Source: Halicephalobus mephisto (taxonomy: Eukaryota > Nematoda > Chromadorea > Rhabditida > Panagrolaimidae). Taken from it: a stretch of 64,000 nt of DNA. Below the pieces are notes generated by a model. That model was given only the letters and a program-made list of their open reading frames with translations, was not told the DNA's origin and did not search any database. The stretch is from the NCBI GenBank assembly GCA_009193035.1, contig SWDT01000041.1:62001-126000 (forward strand), read 5' to 3'. Each line of letters starts with the position of its first letter. Within the stretch, counting starts at the first letter, position 1. Positions 33,190 through 45,799 of this stretch are shown in pieces. Both the position numbers and the translations under genes were made by a program.

Positions 33190-33905
33190 CAAACAAAAGT
33201 TCAATTTTCGGTCTCAAGTGGAAAGTTTCAAAGTTTTAAAATTCCATAGTAAATTTCAATTTTTCTAAAAATAAATTTTAAAAATTACAAAATATTAAAT
33301 TTTGTAAAAAAAGTCGAATTTTAGGTCTCAAGTGGAAAGTTTCAAAGTTTTAAAATTCCATAGTAAATTTTAATTTTTCTAAAAATAAATTTTAAAAATT
33401 ACAAAATATTAAATTTTGTAAAAAAAAGTCGAATTTTAGGTCTTAAGTGGAAAGTTCCGAAATTTCGTGTCAAGACAAAGTTTCGAAATTCCATAATAAA
33501 CATATGTAAATTTTTCTAAAAATAAATCTTAAAAATTACAAAATATTAAATTTTGTAAAAAAATACAATTTTAGGTCTCAAGTGGAAAGTTCCGAAATTT
33601 CGTGTCAAGACAAAGTTTCGAAATTCCATAGTAAATTTTAATTTTTCTAAAAATAAATTTTAAAAATTACAAAATATTAAATTTTGTAAAAAAAGTACAA
33701 TTTTAGGTCTTAAGTGGAAAGTTCCGAAATTTCGTGTCAAGACAAAGTTTCGAAATTTCATAATAAATTTTAATTTTTCTAAAAATAAATTTTAAGAATT
33801 ACAAAATATTAAATTTTGTAAAAAAAATACAATTTTCGGTCTTAAGTGGAAAGTTCCGAAATTTCATAACAAATATACGTAAATTTTTTATAAAAATAAA
33901 GTTTG
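33190..33905. repeat. Tandem repeat of about 120-130 bp, six copies
   Basis: Each unit has TAGGTCTCAAGTGGAAAGTT, usually CCGAAATTTCGTGTCAAGAC, then TTTCGAAATTCCATAGTAAA, TTTTAATTTTTCTAAAAATA and TTACAAAATATTAAATTTTG. Members vary by presence of the CGTGTCAAGAC segment. Confidence 0.85.
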
Positions 33906-34084
33906 GAATGTAGGGCAATTTTTAAACCTGACAAATTGACGTAAATGGAAGTCCGATTTTAGGTCTAAAGTGAAAAGTTCTAGAGATTATTCTTAAGATA
34001 ATTTTTCAGAGATGTTGTGATAATGATTCCTGATTTGTTTTGATTGATAACCAGAACCTCAACAGCGAGAAAACATAAAATTTT

Positions 34085-34640
34085 AGATTTATTGGTCCCG
34101 ACTGGAAAATTATAAAAATTCACTTTGAGACATAATTTTTGTAATTTTAAGATAAATTTTAATAAAAAAATAAAAGTAATTCAAAAATTGTTAGTCCCGA
34201 TTGGAAAATTATAAAAATTTTTTAATTTTTTAATAATTATTTTTTTATTTTTGAATGTAAAAAATATTTTTTAAAAAATAAATTTTAGTAATTTTAGGTC
34301 TTAAGTGGAAAATTATAAAAACTCACTTTGAGAAAATTTTTGTAATTTTAATAAAAAAATAAAAATAATTCAAAAATTGTTAGTCCCGATTGGAAAATTA
34401 TAAAAATTTTTTAATTTTATAATAATTATTTTTTTATTTTTTAAACAAAAAATATTTAAAAAACAAATAAATTTTAGTAATTTTAGGTCTTAAGTGGAAA
34501 ATTATAAAATTTCGTAATTTTATGATAATTATTTTTTTATTTTTTAAGCAAAAAATATTTAAAAAAATAAAATTTTAGAATTTATTAAATATTTTTAAAA
34601 TTTTACAAAAATATAGAAAATGAAAATTTCGATATATAAA
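34085..34640. repeat. Interspersed repeats with TTAGTCCCGATTGGAAAATT
   Basis: Two-and-a-half copies of a unit with TTAGTCCCGATTGGAAAATT or TAGGTCTTAAGTGGAAAATT followed by ATAAAAATTTTTTAATTTTA. Related by its GGTCT...GGAAA core to the 33190 and 35420 arrays. Confidence 0.65.
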
Positions 34641-34859
34641 TTTTACAATTTCTTGTCGAGATATTTCCTCGAAATCTTTCGACAAACATTCTATTTTTTA
34701 TGACAGTAAGATGTCAAGATCTGCTGGATACCTTTGAAACCAGCAGAATTGCGTAAACAAAAAAGTGTAGTTTCCTGGTCTCGACTGGAAATTCCTATAA
34801 ATTCGTCTCAAGACAAAATTCTGAATTCAAACTAATTTTAAAATTAATTTAATTAAAAA

Positions 34860-35400
34860 AAAACAAATTTTATAAAATAAAAATTTTAAAAAAAATAAAT
34901 TTCGAATTTTTTAAAAATAAAAAAATAAAAAAGTTTTTAAATTTAAAAAATAAATAAAATAAAATTTTCAAAAATTAATAAATTTCAAATTTTTTAAAAA
35001 TAAAAAAAATAAAAAAATTTAATAAATTTCAGATTTTTTTGAATTAAGGTTTTTAAAAATAAAAAATTTCGAATATTTTTAAAAATTAAAAATTTTGAAT
35101 ATTTTTAAATTAATTGAAATCGATTTTTTTAAAATAAAAAATTTTAAAATTGTAGGTCTCAAAATTCGTGAAATTTGTTTCGGAACAATTTTCTAAAATT
35201 TCGCGACAAACATTTCCGTTTTTATAATAGATTTCGTAATATACTGGATACTTTTGGAGTTTTGCAGAACTACGTAAACAAAAATTTCAAAGTTCCTGAT
35301 CCTGAGAAGAAAATCCAAAAAATTTTTGAGACAAATTTAAAGAATTTCAAAATAAATAAATTTCAATTTTCGTAACTATAAATTTCGGAATTTTATAGAC
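34860..35400. other. AT-rich non-coding DNA
   Basis: Runs of AAAAATAAATTTC and TTTTTAAAAATAAA; nothing coding recognised. Confidence 0.5.
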
Positions 35401-35414
35401 ACAATAAATTTACA

Positions 35415-35885
35415 AAAATGAACAAAAAAGTTCAACTTTCGGTCTTGACTGGAAAAATTACATTTTCGTGTTAGGAGAATTTTAAAATTTCACAATAAAC
35501 ATATTTAAATTTTTTAAAACTTTTTAAATTTAATAAAAATAAAAACTTTATAAAAACAAAAAAGTTCAACTTTCGGTCTTGACTGGAAAAATTACATTTT
35601 CGTGTTAAGAGAATTTTAAAATTTCACTATAAACATGTTTAAATTTTTTAAAACTTTTTAAATTTAATAAAAATAAAAACTTTATAAAAACAAGAAAATT
35701 CAACTTTCGGTCTCAACTGGAAAAATTACATTTTCGTGTTAGGAAAATTTTAAAATTCCACAATAAACATGGTTAAATTTTTTAAAACTTTTTAAATTTA
35801 ATAAAAATAAAAACTTTATAAAAACAAAAAAGTTCAACTTTTGGTCTCCACTGGAAAAATTACATTTTCGTGTTGGGAAAATTCT
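35415..35885. repeat. Tandem repeat of about 135 bp, 3.5 copies
   Basis: Units share AAGTTCAACTTTCGGTCTTG, ACTGGAAAAATTACATTTTC, GTGTTAGGAGAATTTTAAAA and AACTTTTTAAATTTAATAAA. Confidence 0.85.
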
Positions 35886-37005
35886 CAAGGAAAAACTTTA
35901 AATAAAAATTTTTAAATTTTAAACAAAATCTTTGTTTTTAAAAATAATAAATTCTAAAATGTAGTAAATATTTTTTACTTTTAAAAAATCACGTAAACAA
36001 AAAAATTCGAAAATGTTTTAACCTCAACTAAGAATTTCCAAATATTTGTGTCGAAATAATTTTTTCAAAATTTCACAAAAAATCTTCAATTTTTATATTT
36101 TGAATAAAAATTTCGAAAATTAAATAATTTTAAAATATTTAAAAAAAATAAATAAATTGAAAAAAAATTTTCAAAAATGACCGAATTTTAAAATTTGACA
36201 AAAATTAAAAAATAATTTTTTTAAAAACCAAAAAAGAAACAAGATCAATCGTCAGTAAGAGACTCACACGGAGGTCAATCGATAACATTATCCTCAATGC
36301 AGCTGGCTAGATCGCTAGAACCGGAGGTTTATCCAGGAAGGAGCGGTTAATGAGTTCGCGGCTGCCACTGGGACACTCTGTCTCAATCCAAAGAATCGAT
36401 TTAAACTAGATAAACTAGATAAACTTGATCAAGAAATATCTTTAAAAAGTACTAATATCAAAATTTGCATTAAAATTAAAATATAAATCAAATCCAAAAA
36501 AAAATTAAATTTAAACAAAATCAATAAACATTTTCAAAAAATAATAATAAACATTTTCAAAAAATAATAATAAACATTTTCAAAAAATAATAATATTCAA
36601 ATTCAGAAAAAATTAAAATATAAATCAAATTAAAAAAATTAATTTAAACAAAATCAATAAACATCTTCAAAAATAATATTCAAATTTATAAAAAAATTAA
36701 AATATAAATCAAATCCAAAAAAAAATTAAATTTAAACTAAATCAATAAACATCTTCAAAAAAAAACAAAAATTATTTTTAAAAAATATTAAACTTTTTTA
36801 AAATTAAAATTTTAAACGTGATTTATCTAATAAATACAAAAATATCTCAAAAAAGTTTTAAAAAATTGAAAAAATAATAAATTTAAAATTCGTGCCAGGA
36901 CCAAAAATAACCAACCTGTTCTTTTAGCTCTTCCAAAGACTTCCAAGTACACTGAAACTTATTTGTGACTGTTGGGAGAGAGAACTAGACCATAAAGAAG
37001 ATCTG
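35886..37005. other. Non-coding DNA with a short GC-richer island
   Basis: AT-rich except for 36255-36415, a unique stretch (GGCTAGATCGCTAGAACCGG, GAGTTCGCGGCTGCCACTGG) with no open frame of note. At 36480-36780 a unit with AAAATATAAATCAAATCCAA and AATCAATAAACATCTTCAAA repeats three times. Confidence 0.5.
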
Positions 37006-37530
37006 GAAAGATAGCCTGAATATCAGGGAACGTGGAATACTGTAGGGTATCAATGAGATTCTAAATCGTACTGTGGTGGAGGAAATAGATAAATTTTATC
37101 TATTCCTAAATTATTGTTAAAATAAAAAAGAATTGACTAAAAATAAAACTTTAAAAAATAACCTGAATATCAGGGAACGTGGACTACTGTAGAATATGAA
37201 TCATGTTCTAAATCATACTGTGGAGGAGGAAATAGATAAATTGTATCTTATTATTCGAGTAGAAATATTACAATACTTCTTTTTTCTATCTCAACAGCTG
37301 GTTTTTAACCTATGTAATTTTATCTATTCTTAAATTATTGTTAAAATAAAAAATTGACTAAAAATAAAACTTAAAAAAATAACCTGAATATCAGGGAACG
37401 TGGAATACTGTAGGGTATCAATGAGATTCTAAATCGTACTATATATGAAGAAACATAAATTTTATCTGTCTTATTATTTGAGTAAAAAATAATATAATTT
37501 TTTCTTATTTTAAGTCAGTTAAATAGAAAA
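37006..37530. repeat. Diverged relatives of the 4427 tandem family
   Basis: Three units at about 37010, 37158 and 37381 share CCTGAATATCAGGGAACGTG, GA(A/C)TACTGTAG and ATTCTAAATCGTACTGTG. The CCTGAATATCAGGG word is a palindrome-like dyad and also marks the copies at 4427-4915. Confidence 0.75.
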
Positions 37531-38800
37531 ATAATAAATATCCTTAAAATCTGAGCGTTAACATAAGAACAACGGCTTTCTTGAAAGGAAATCAAAAACA
37601 AGGACCAACAGCTGCTTTTAGAAAAACCAATGAAAGTAGCTTCTTCCTGTTCAGTTACTTTTTGCCGGGGGAAATAAAAAGGTTAATGACGGAAGAAACA
37701 ATGAACAAAACGATTTTATAAAAAAATTCAATTTTAGGACTTAAATAAATTTTAAAAATATAATTATTAAAAATAAAAATCTTAAAAATATTAATTATTA
37801 AAAATAAAATTTTAAAAATAAAAATCTTAAAAATATTAATTATTTGATAAAAGATAATTTTTAAAATATTAAAATTAAAAATATTTGATTTTTTTATTTT
37901 AAACTTCTTCCAAAATATCGACTATTACTGTACATACAGTCCTTTACTAAATAATCCATTTTAATATCCTGTTTCAAAATTGTCGAAAAATTACAATTTC
38001 GAAAAAAAAAATAAATTTTTGTTCGAGATCCATAAAAAGTTAAATTTTTTCTTTCGTTTTAATTTTGTTTAAAATCATATTTGTTTATTTTTATATTTTT
38101 AGTATTTTGGACGAATTGAAGTAACCACTTATGTAAAAAACAAAGGAATTTGTTTTTCTCGAAATCCGACAAAAAACTTCCCAGTGGTCCTGGGTGGAAA
38201 ATATTTTTCTTTTTTAAAAGTAACTAGAAAGTAAATTTTTTGTCAAAAGGACTAGATGTTGAGATTTATGGAATTCGAGATGGTTGAAGTACAGTAATAT
38301 AAGATAGTTTGATTACAGTATAGTTGTACTATTGTCTGTCATGATCTGCGGGCTGATCGTTGTTCTCTAATCCTCTTAGACTCGGAAAATCAATTTCCCT
38401 AAACTAAGCAGATCCAGTACACTCTGTATCACCAGACGAAAATCATTGCAAAAATCTCCGCAATTTTATTTCTCATTCCTAGAAGTTCATCGACGTCAAA
38501 ACCGCTCGAGACGTCTTCAAGTTCTTCAACAAGTTTAAATCCCTCAAAGTTGGACAAAGTTGAAAGCAAGTCAAGTATCGTCGAAAATTCCACTTGAAAC
38601 CATTTTGCCGAGTCTATTGGCAGTCCCCAGGTCAAGTGGACCTGCGCAAGCGCGAACAACGCTCTCTACTGTTTACAAGCACTTGTTGGGTCCGATATTC
38701 CCAATTACTCCCGGGTCCAGGGAGCGGGCTTTAGGTGTTGGAAATTAGAAATAAAAAGCTTTCGTCCAATCACTAGTCAAGCATTATTCAACCATTACTA
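37531..38800. other. Non-coding DNA; island at 38340-38760 of unknown nature
   Basis: No gene is recognised. 37560-37720 and 38340-38760 are less AT-rich. In the second, a minus-strand frame of 76 codons (38429-38659) and a plus-strand frame of 62 codons overlap, neither with splice sites, signal peptide or a family motif I know. The sequence could be a decayed mobile element or gene; I assign no function. Confidence 0.35.
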
Positions 38801-39228
38801 AGATTATATACATATATGAATAAATACATAGATATATATGCATATACACACATATACATAAATACATAGATAGCATATATAGCATATATAGATATAGATA
38901 TAGATGTAAATAGGTGTGTACATACACATATATACATAGATTGCATATATAGATATATATAAATAGGTATATATATATATATATAGATAGATGCATATAA
39001 TATACATATACATATATATAGATAGGTATATACTTAGATAAGTGCATATATACATATAATATGCATATATAAATACATAGATATATATAATAGATGCATA
39101 TATACATACGATATACTTATACAGATAGGTATGTAGATATATACATATATGGATGCATATATATACACATATATATAGATGTTTATATATATATATGGAT
39201 ATGGATATAAATATGTATACTTAAATAA
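38801..39228. repeat. ATATAC/ATAGAT microsatellite
   Basis: About 430 bp of ATATACATA, ATAGATATA and GCATATATA steps with no fixed longer unit. Long Tyr/Ile-rich frames across it are products of the repeat. Confidence 0.85.
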
Positions 39229-40140
39229 AATTCAACGTGGTGGATAGTGATTTTGAAATTATCTAAATCTACAAGTCTTGATCAAAGTTTGGATTTGTAT
39301 TAGAGATTATATATAGATAAGAGTAACTCTAAAGCACCTCATCGGATTCAGAACTGAATAAAAGAAGACAAAACGTCTTTGATAACTATTGATTACTACT
39401 TTAATTATAAAGTTTGCCTCTGTAAATACCTCCGATTGGGCTTTAAAGTAGATTAAAACCAACTATCTATGGATTTAAATATTTTTCAATGACTTAATCA
39501 GATGCAAAAATAAATAAAAGACGATATAAAAAGTCTGTAACAATTACTTAGTACTACTCAAAACCTAATTCCGTCGTATCTATGAGTGCTTTTAATTGGA
39601 CTTTAAAGCAAATTAAAACCAACTATCTATGGATTTAAGTATTTTTGAACGACTTAATCAAGTTGGAAAAGGTAAAACTAAAAAACATAAATATTTACCA
39701 TTACTTAAAACCTAAACTTTATTATATCGATGAATACCTCCAGGTGAACTCGAAAACAGATTTCAATCAACGATTAGTAAATAAAAGTAATTTTCAATAA
39801 CTTCATTAGGTTGAGAAGTGGATAAAGGAAGACATCTATACAATTCACCACAACTAAAAACACAAACTTTACTGTATCTATAAATACTTTTAAAAAATAA
39901 TAATTTTCATTAATTTCGTAAAATTTTAAAAAATAAAAAAGTCTAAAAAACACATTTATTACTAAAAACATAAATTTTACTGTATCTATAAATATCTTTA
40001 AAAAATAACAATTTTCATTAATTTCGTAAAATTTTAAAAAATAAAATAAATTCTAAAAAAAAACATTTATTTATTACTAAAAACACAAACTTTACTGTAT
40101 CCATAAATACTTTTGAAAAATTCTAAAAATTATAATTTTC
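39229..40140. repeat. Degenerate tandem repeats
   Basis: Two units of about 180 bp with AACCAACTATCTATGGATTT (39460 and 39620) are followed by shorter units of about 110-120 bp with ATTACTAAAAACATAAATTT and TTACTGTATCTATAAATA (39860, 39958, 40075). Confidence 0.7.
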
Positions 40141-42000
40141 ACTCAATTTTCAATATTGATTTATTTTAGAAATATTAAATACAAAAGATTATAGCCGGAA
40201 GGAATGTCGTTTTTCACCTTTCCGTAAAAATTTTGCTTTCATAAAAACTAAAAAACAGTTAAATCCTCTGGATTTATTTCAGCTATAAGATAATTGAACA
40301 TCCATAGAAAATTTAAAACAAAAAATGAATGATGATTGAATTTCGTGTCAAGACTCATAACTCAATAAATTATTCAAATTGTCAATTTTATGTCATTTTT
40401 AGTATAGGAATAATTTTTTAAACTAATTTCAAATGAAAAATAAAAAAAATTAGATTTATTAAAAATAAATTTCTTGGTGAAAAAAATAAGTGGTCCCGAG
40501 AGGAAATTTATCGATTTTACTGAAGTTTTAATAATTAATAGTATTTTTAAAAACTTGACTAAATTAATAATCGAAAAACAAATTTAACAACATTCGCTTT
40601 GGGACCAGGAAGTTATTTTTCGAAGTTATTTAATAAATTTACATTAAATATTTTTATTTTTTTGCTATTTAAGAAATTTATGAAATTAATTATAAACAAA
40701 AAAATTAATTTACAAAGAATTTTATACTAAAAAAAATAAATTTCTTGGTGAAAAAAATAAGTGGTCCCGAGAGGAAATTTATCGATTTTACTGAAGTTTT
40801 AATAATTAATAGTGTTTTTAAAAATTTGATTAAATTAATAATCGAAAAACAAATTTAACAATATTCGCTTTGGGACCAGGAAGTTATTTTTCGAAGTTAT
40901 TTAACAAATTTACATTAAATATTTTTATTTTTTTGCTATTTAAGAAATTTATGAAATTAATTATAAACAAAAAAATTAATTTACAAAGAATTTTTTAAAA
41001 TCACAAAAATTTATTCGAATTTTATTGATAATTTTTAAAAAATTTATTAAATTAATAATCGAAAAATAGATTTAACAACATTCGTGTCAGGACCAGGAAG
41101 TTATTTTTCGAAGTTATTTAATAAATATTCGACTTTGAGAGCCGTGATAACATGTATTTTAATACCTACCTAATTATTAAAGTTAATTATAGATAAAAAA
41201 ATAAAAAAATAAATATATATTTAAAAGAAAATTTGTTTTTTTAAAATACAAATATTCTTGACGCGAAATTCATTAAATTTATTAAAATTTCATTAAATAA
41301 TAGTATTTTTAAAAAAGTTCATGATTAAAAAACAAATTCAACAACATTCGTGTCGGAACCAGGAAGTCATTTTTATTGATTAATTACTCCCATAAAGTAC
41401 CCTATATTTCGATATTTAAGAAATCTTCAAAAATATTTTCAAAAATTAATTTTCAAAAAATATAACATTTAAAAAAATAATATTTTAAAAAATAAATTTA
41501 ACAATATTCGTGTTGGGACAATTTCGCTATTTTTAATCATTAATTATTCCTGTAAAATATACTATATTTTTGTATTTAAGAAATTTTTAAAAATAAATTT
41601 AAAAAAAAAACATTTTTTAAAAAATAATATTTAAAAAATATAAAACATTTTAAAAAAATAATATTTTAAAAATATAAAACATTTTAAAAAAATAAATTTA
41701 ACAATATTCGTGTTGGAACAATTTCACTATTTTTAATCATTAATTATCCTTGTAAAATATACTATATTTTTGTATTTAGGAAATTTTCGAAAATAAATTT
41801 TTAAAAAAATGAAACATTTTAAAAAAATAATAATCAATTCCGACACGGAATTGAAGAACTCCACTAGGCACTATAAACTTCCTGTTGGTTCTTTTGAAGC
41901 GTTAGTAACGAATATCTTAGTTGGAAAAATGGATCCAAAATCGTTCGTCTCAAGACCATTTGGACATTAACGTAAATTATTCATCACATTCTTGGGATTA
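40141..42000. repeat. Tandem repeats with GGTCCCGAGAGG / GGGACCAGG motifs
   Basis: At 40490-40990 two near-identical units of about 250 bp contain AAGTGGTCCCGAGAGGAAAT, TAATCGAAAAACAAATTTAA and TTCGCTTTGGGACCAGGAAG. Diverged copies continue at 41050-41170, 41330-41420, 41495-41600 and 41690-41800 with TTCGTGTCAGGACCAGGAAG or TTCGTGTTGGGACA. Confidence 0.75.
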
Positions 42001-42079
42001 CTTACTTCGAGTTTTCAGTATCAAATTGATCCTCGAAGATAATCATGGATGAATAATTGTATCGACAGAGTTGAAAGTA

Positions 42080-42305
42080 AAAAGGAATAATAGAAAAGAA
42101 GTCAGAGAAAAAGAAAAAAGGGAAAAAGAAGGAGAAAAGAAGAGAGAAAAAGAAGTCAGAGAAAAAGAAAAAAGAGAAAAAGAAGGGGAAAAGAAGAGAG
42201 AAAAAAAGTGAGAGAAAGAGAGAAAAGAAAAGAGAACAAGATAGGGAAAAAAAGAGAGAAGAGAGAGAAAAGAAGAAAGAGAAAAAGAGAGAAGAAGAGA
42301 AAGGA
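42080..42305 (+). repeat. 225-bp polypurine tract
   Basis: The plus strand is almost exclusively A and G (GAGAAAAAGAAAAAAGGGAA and similar). The few interruptions are GTCAGA in two near-repeats of about 58 bp. The minus strand therefore reads as a Ser/Phe/Leu-rich frame without biological support. Confidence 0.9.
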
Positions 42306-44105
42306 CCAATTAAATACGTTTCGCGCCTACATAAAAAAGGAAAATTTGAGAAAGAGATGTCCCGCAACGAAAAGAAGAAAACGCGGGCGAGAAAGTTTTT
42401 GTTTTTTATTATCAATTGTAAAAATTTTTTAATTTTTGTGAAATAGTGTGAAAGTCACTATCTGGTCTCGGCCGGTGTGACAGAAAGTATAATAAACTTC
42501 GTAGATCTCTTCACAACTGTGGAAATCCAAATTTTTAAAAAATCTTTTAAAATTGGATTTTATGAAATTCCTCAACTCCGAATTATGTACTGTTCTTAAA
42601 AATGAAAAATTCCTCGTCGAAAAGCTTCAAAAAGGTCCCGATGAAAAAAAATAAACTCTAATTGAAATTGAAACAGACGTCGAATTTTGGATTTTTTCGG
42701 AAAATAAAAATACAGTAAGACAGAATTACTTGATTAAAATTTAAATTTCTTCAAAAACATGTAATTTAACAAAACGACAAGAGTAGCAAATTTTTGTGTC
42801 TCCAAGAAACGAAAAAACAAAAAAAAAGAAAAAATCGGCATCGAGTTACAAGTTTCCTGGGACTCAAAAGTCCACCTTGCTGTTCCCCTGGGGGTGTATC
42901 ATCCTCGATAAAAGTCACTGGTCGATTTAAATTTCCATAAAAAATACATTTTAATTTTTGAACATATTTAAGAAAATTAATTTTTAACAATTTGTGAAAA
43001 TTATAAAAAAATTATTTTTAAGCATTTAAAAAAATTCTTTAAATTTAAAAAATTGTTAAAAAATTTATTTTTAACTATTTTTAAAAATTAAAAAAAATTA
43101 TTTTTGAACATTTAAAAAAAAATTAATTTTTAACGATTTTTAAAAATTATAAAAATTTTATTTTTAACAATTTTTTAAATTTAAAGAATTTTTTAAAATA
43201 TGTTTTAAAAAAATTATTTTCTACTTATTTTTGAATTTTTGAAATATTAAAAAAATGAAAATTCTTATTGAAATACGATAGAAGATATTTTAGGTCTATT
43301 TTATTTTATTTTTTTGGACAGAGGAATTTTCAGCTTGGACTTGAGAAGTCTTGAGACAGAGTTAGTTGCCAAAGTTGGCACATTTTTGCTTGGCATTCAC
43401 TCGCGCGTTGTTCAGAAAAAAACGTAAAAACTTTAAAAAATAAAAAATAAAAACTTTAAAAAATAAAAAATTTAAATTTAAAAAATAAAAAGTAAAAAGT
43501 AAAAATTTAAAAAAATAAAAAATAAAAACTTTAAAAAATAAAAAATTTAAATTTTAAAAAATACAAAATAAAAAATAAAAAATAAGTAAACCGATAGTAA
43601 TAAATATAAATAAAACAAAAAAAAATAAAGATAAAAAGTAATAACATAAATTTAAAAATAAAGAATAATTAAAAAAAGTAAAAAATAATAATTTTAAAAA
43701 ATCAAAAAAAAATATGTTAAAAATTTTAAAAAATTAAGAAATCATTAAAAAATAAAAAAGTAGTAAAAATTAGTTAAAAAATAATCAGAAAATAAATAAT
43801 TTTAAAAAGTAAAAATTGATTAAAAAATAATTTTTAAAATTTTAAAAATAAAAATGTTTTAAAATTTAAAATATTTAAAAACGATTTTAAAAAATAATTT
43901 TTAATTTTGAACCGTGATATTTACGAAAATTTGAGAATTATTTTTCCAATATCCAATCTAGATTCGTAAAATTTCGGCTTTTTTCAAAAGAATTACTCCA
44001 GCAAATCTGGTTTTCTCATTTTGGCAATGCTGTCAGGCAAGAGAAAAGACAGCTTTCTCCAATTTGTCCGCTCAGGTTACTTGGACCACGATTATTTGCC
44101 GTTTT
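42306..44105. other. Non-coding DNA, mostly AT-rich
   Basis: No gene recognised. 42820-42930 and 43310-43420 are unique, less AT-rich stretches. 43420-43880 is (AAAAATAAAAA)-type simple sequence. 43965-44100 is again unique (CTGTCAGGCAAGAGAAAAGA) and directly precedes the satellite. Confidence 0.5.
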
Positions 44106-44850
44106 TACCACACAAAAAAGGGTACATGGCATATAATGTATGGCTACATTAAAACGGTTTCGTTGAATAAGATGGATTAAATACAATGTACTGATATATT
44201 AAGTTGACATTAGTGTTTAAAATATAATGTATTAGATACATTAAAACTGTTCTGCTGGATAATATGCATTATATTCAACGTATCAATATATTAAGTTGAT
44301 ATCAGTGCATAGTATATAATGTATTATAATATTAAAATGGTTCTAATATATTAGATATATTAATTTGATATCGGTGCATAGTATATAATGTATAACTACA
44401 TTAAAGCGATTCTGATATATTAGATATATTAAGTTGACATCGGTGCATTGTATATAATGTATAATAACATTAAAACGGTTTTAATGTAATAGGTACATTA
44501 AGTTGATATCAGTGCATAGTATTTAGTATATAGCTACATTAAAACGATTCTGATATATTAAATATATGAAGTTGATATCAGTGCATAATATTTAGTATAT
44601 ATCTACATTAAAACGATTCTAATATAGCAGGTACATTATATTCACTATACTGATATATTAACTTGATATCGGTGCATTGAATATAAGATATCGATACACT
44701 TTAACGGCTCTCATTTAGCAAGCGCATTATGTTCAATTTATCGATACATTAAGTCGATATTAATATACTATATTCAAGATATCGATACATTGAATATAAT
44801 ATATCCAATACATTAGAGTCGTTTTAATTTACACTTTTTTGTGTAAATTT
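44106..44850 (+). repeat. Satellite with TACATTAAAACGGTT core, copy 1
   Basis: About nine degenerate units of 75-90 bp containing ACATTAAAACGGTTCTGATA, ATTAAGTTGATATCAGTGCA and TAGTATATAATGTAT. The left edge is ACCACACAAAAAAGGGTACA and the right edge TTACACTTTTTTGTGTAAA, so the array is bounded by an inverted CACAAAAAAG/CTTTTTTGTG pair. A second block at 58562-59105 is over 90 percent alike for its first 180 bases as far as I can align by eye. Confidence 0.8.
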
Positions 44851-45534
44851 ATCAAACGACAAAAAGGGATTTGAATAAAATAAATAAGATTCGAAATAAA
44901 AACAAAACTCCAGTAGTATTGTAAAAATATAATTTCAGAAAATTTACACCTACAATAAGTTGCTGAAAAATGAAATTTAATTTTCGTTTCAGGACTTTAG
45001 AAAAAAATAATTCCAAAAATTCGGATTACTGTAGAAAATATTTTTAGAAAATTTAAAAATTGGAAATTTTTTATTTAAAATTATCGATTAATTTTGTTTT
45101 TATAAATTTAAAATTTTAATAATTATTTTGTCCAATTTGAGATTTCTTGATTGATAAAGTTTTTCCACCTACGCATTTCGAAAACTTCCAAAACTTTCAT
45201 TTTTTGCTAAAAACACTTGAAACGCCAGAGGCATTAGAGCATATCGTTTATATGAAAAGCAATAAAGCCATGTCATTCCGGACTTTGAAAATAGACATTC
45301 AGAATGAAAGATGGAATAACGGAAAAACTACTTTTTCTAATGCAAAAACAAAATAATTCAACGGATACCAGCTGGAGCGAGGACCTGCCGTGGAAGTCGA
45401 AGTCGTTTTTACACCACTTAAATAAGATAAAGATAAAAAGGACCCAGTAATCGAGCTTGACGGAACTTTCCAAATTCGCAGGTATCCGGAAGTTCTGGAA
45501 AACTACTAGATGTGGTGAAAACGGGCTTGCCACC
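44851..45534. other. Non-coding DNA
   Basis: AT-rich to about 45120; 45130-45530 is less AT-rich and unique. Small frames are open on both strands (45147-45356 plus, 45273-45551 minus) but neither has splice or family support. Confidence 0.4.
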
Positions 45535-45718
45535 TTGACCTTAGGGGTCAATTTTGGCCTTAGAAGTCAACTTTGGCTTTAGAAGTCAACTTTGACCTTA
45601 GAAGTCAATCTTGACCTTAGAAGTCAACTTTGGCCTTAGAAGTCAACTTTGGCCTTAGAAATCAACTTTGACCTTAGGGGTCAACTTTAACCTTAGGGGT
45701 CCGCTGGGGACTACACCA
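45535..45718. repeat. 20-bp minisatellite CCTTAGAAGTCAACTTTGGC
   Basis: Nine copies of CCTTAGAAGTCAACTTTG(G/A)(C/A), the last two with AGGGGTCAAC. Confidence 0.9.
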
Positions 45719-45799
45719 CTTAAGAAAGTATAAATTCAATACAAAAATTAAACTTCATTAAGATGTGAGAAAAATGTCATTTTTGATTTATATAAAAAA

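Noticed and set aside
38429..38748. Overlapping frames on both strands as small genes
   Set aside because: Neither has splice sites, a signal peptide or a recognisable motif, and the overlap makes both being real unlikely.
42002..42415. Ser/Phe-rich minus-strand frame with membrane-like runs
   Set aside because: It is the complement of the polypurine tract.
37965..42680. CTGTTTCA words like the C. elegans piRNA upstream motif (near 37970 and, inverted, 42670)
   Set aside because: Two hits in 64 kb on both strands is about what chance gives for an 8-mer.
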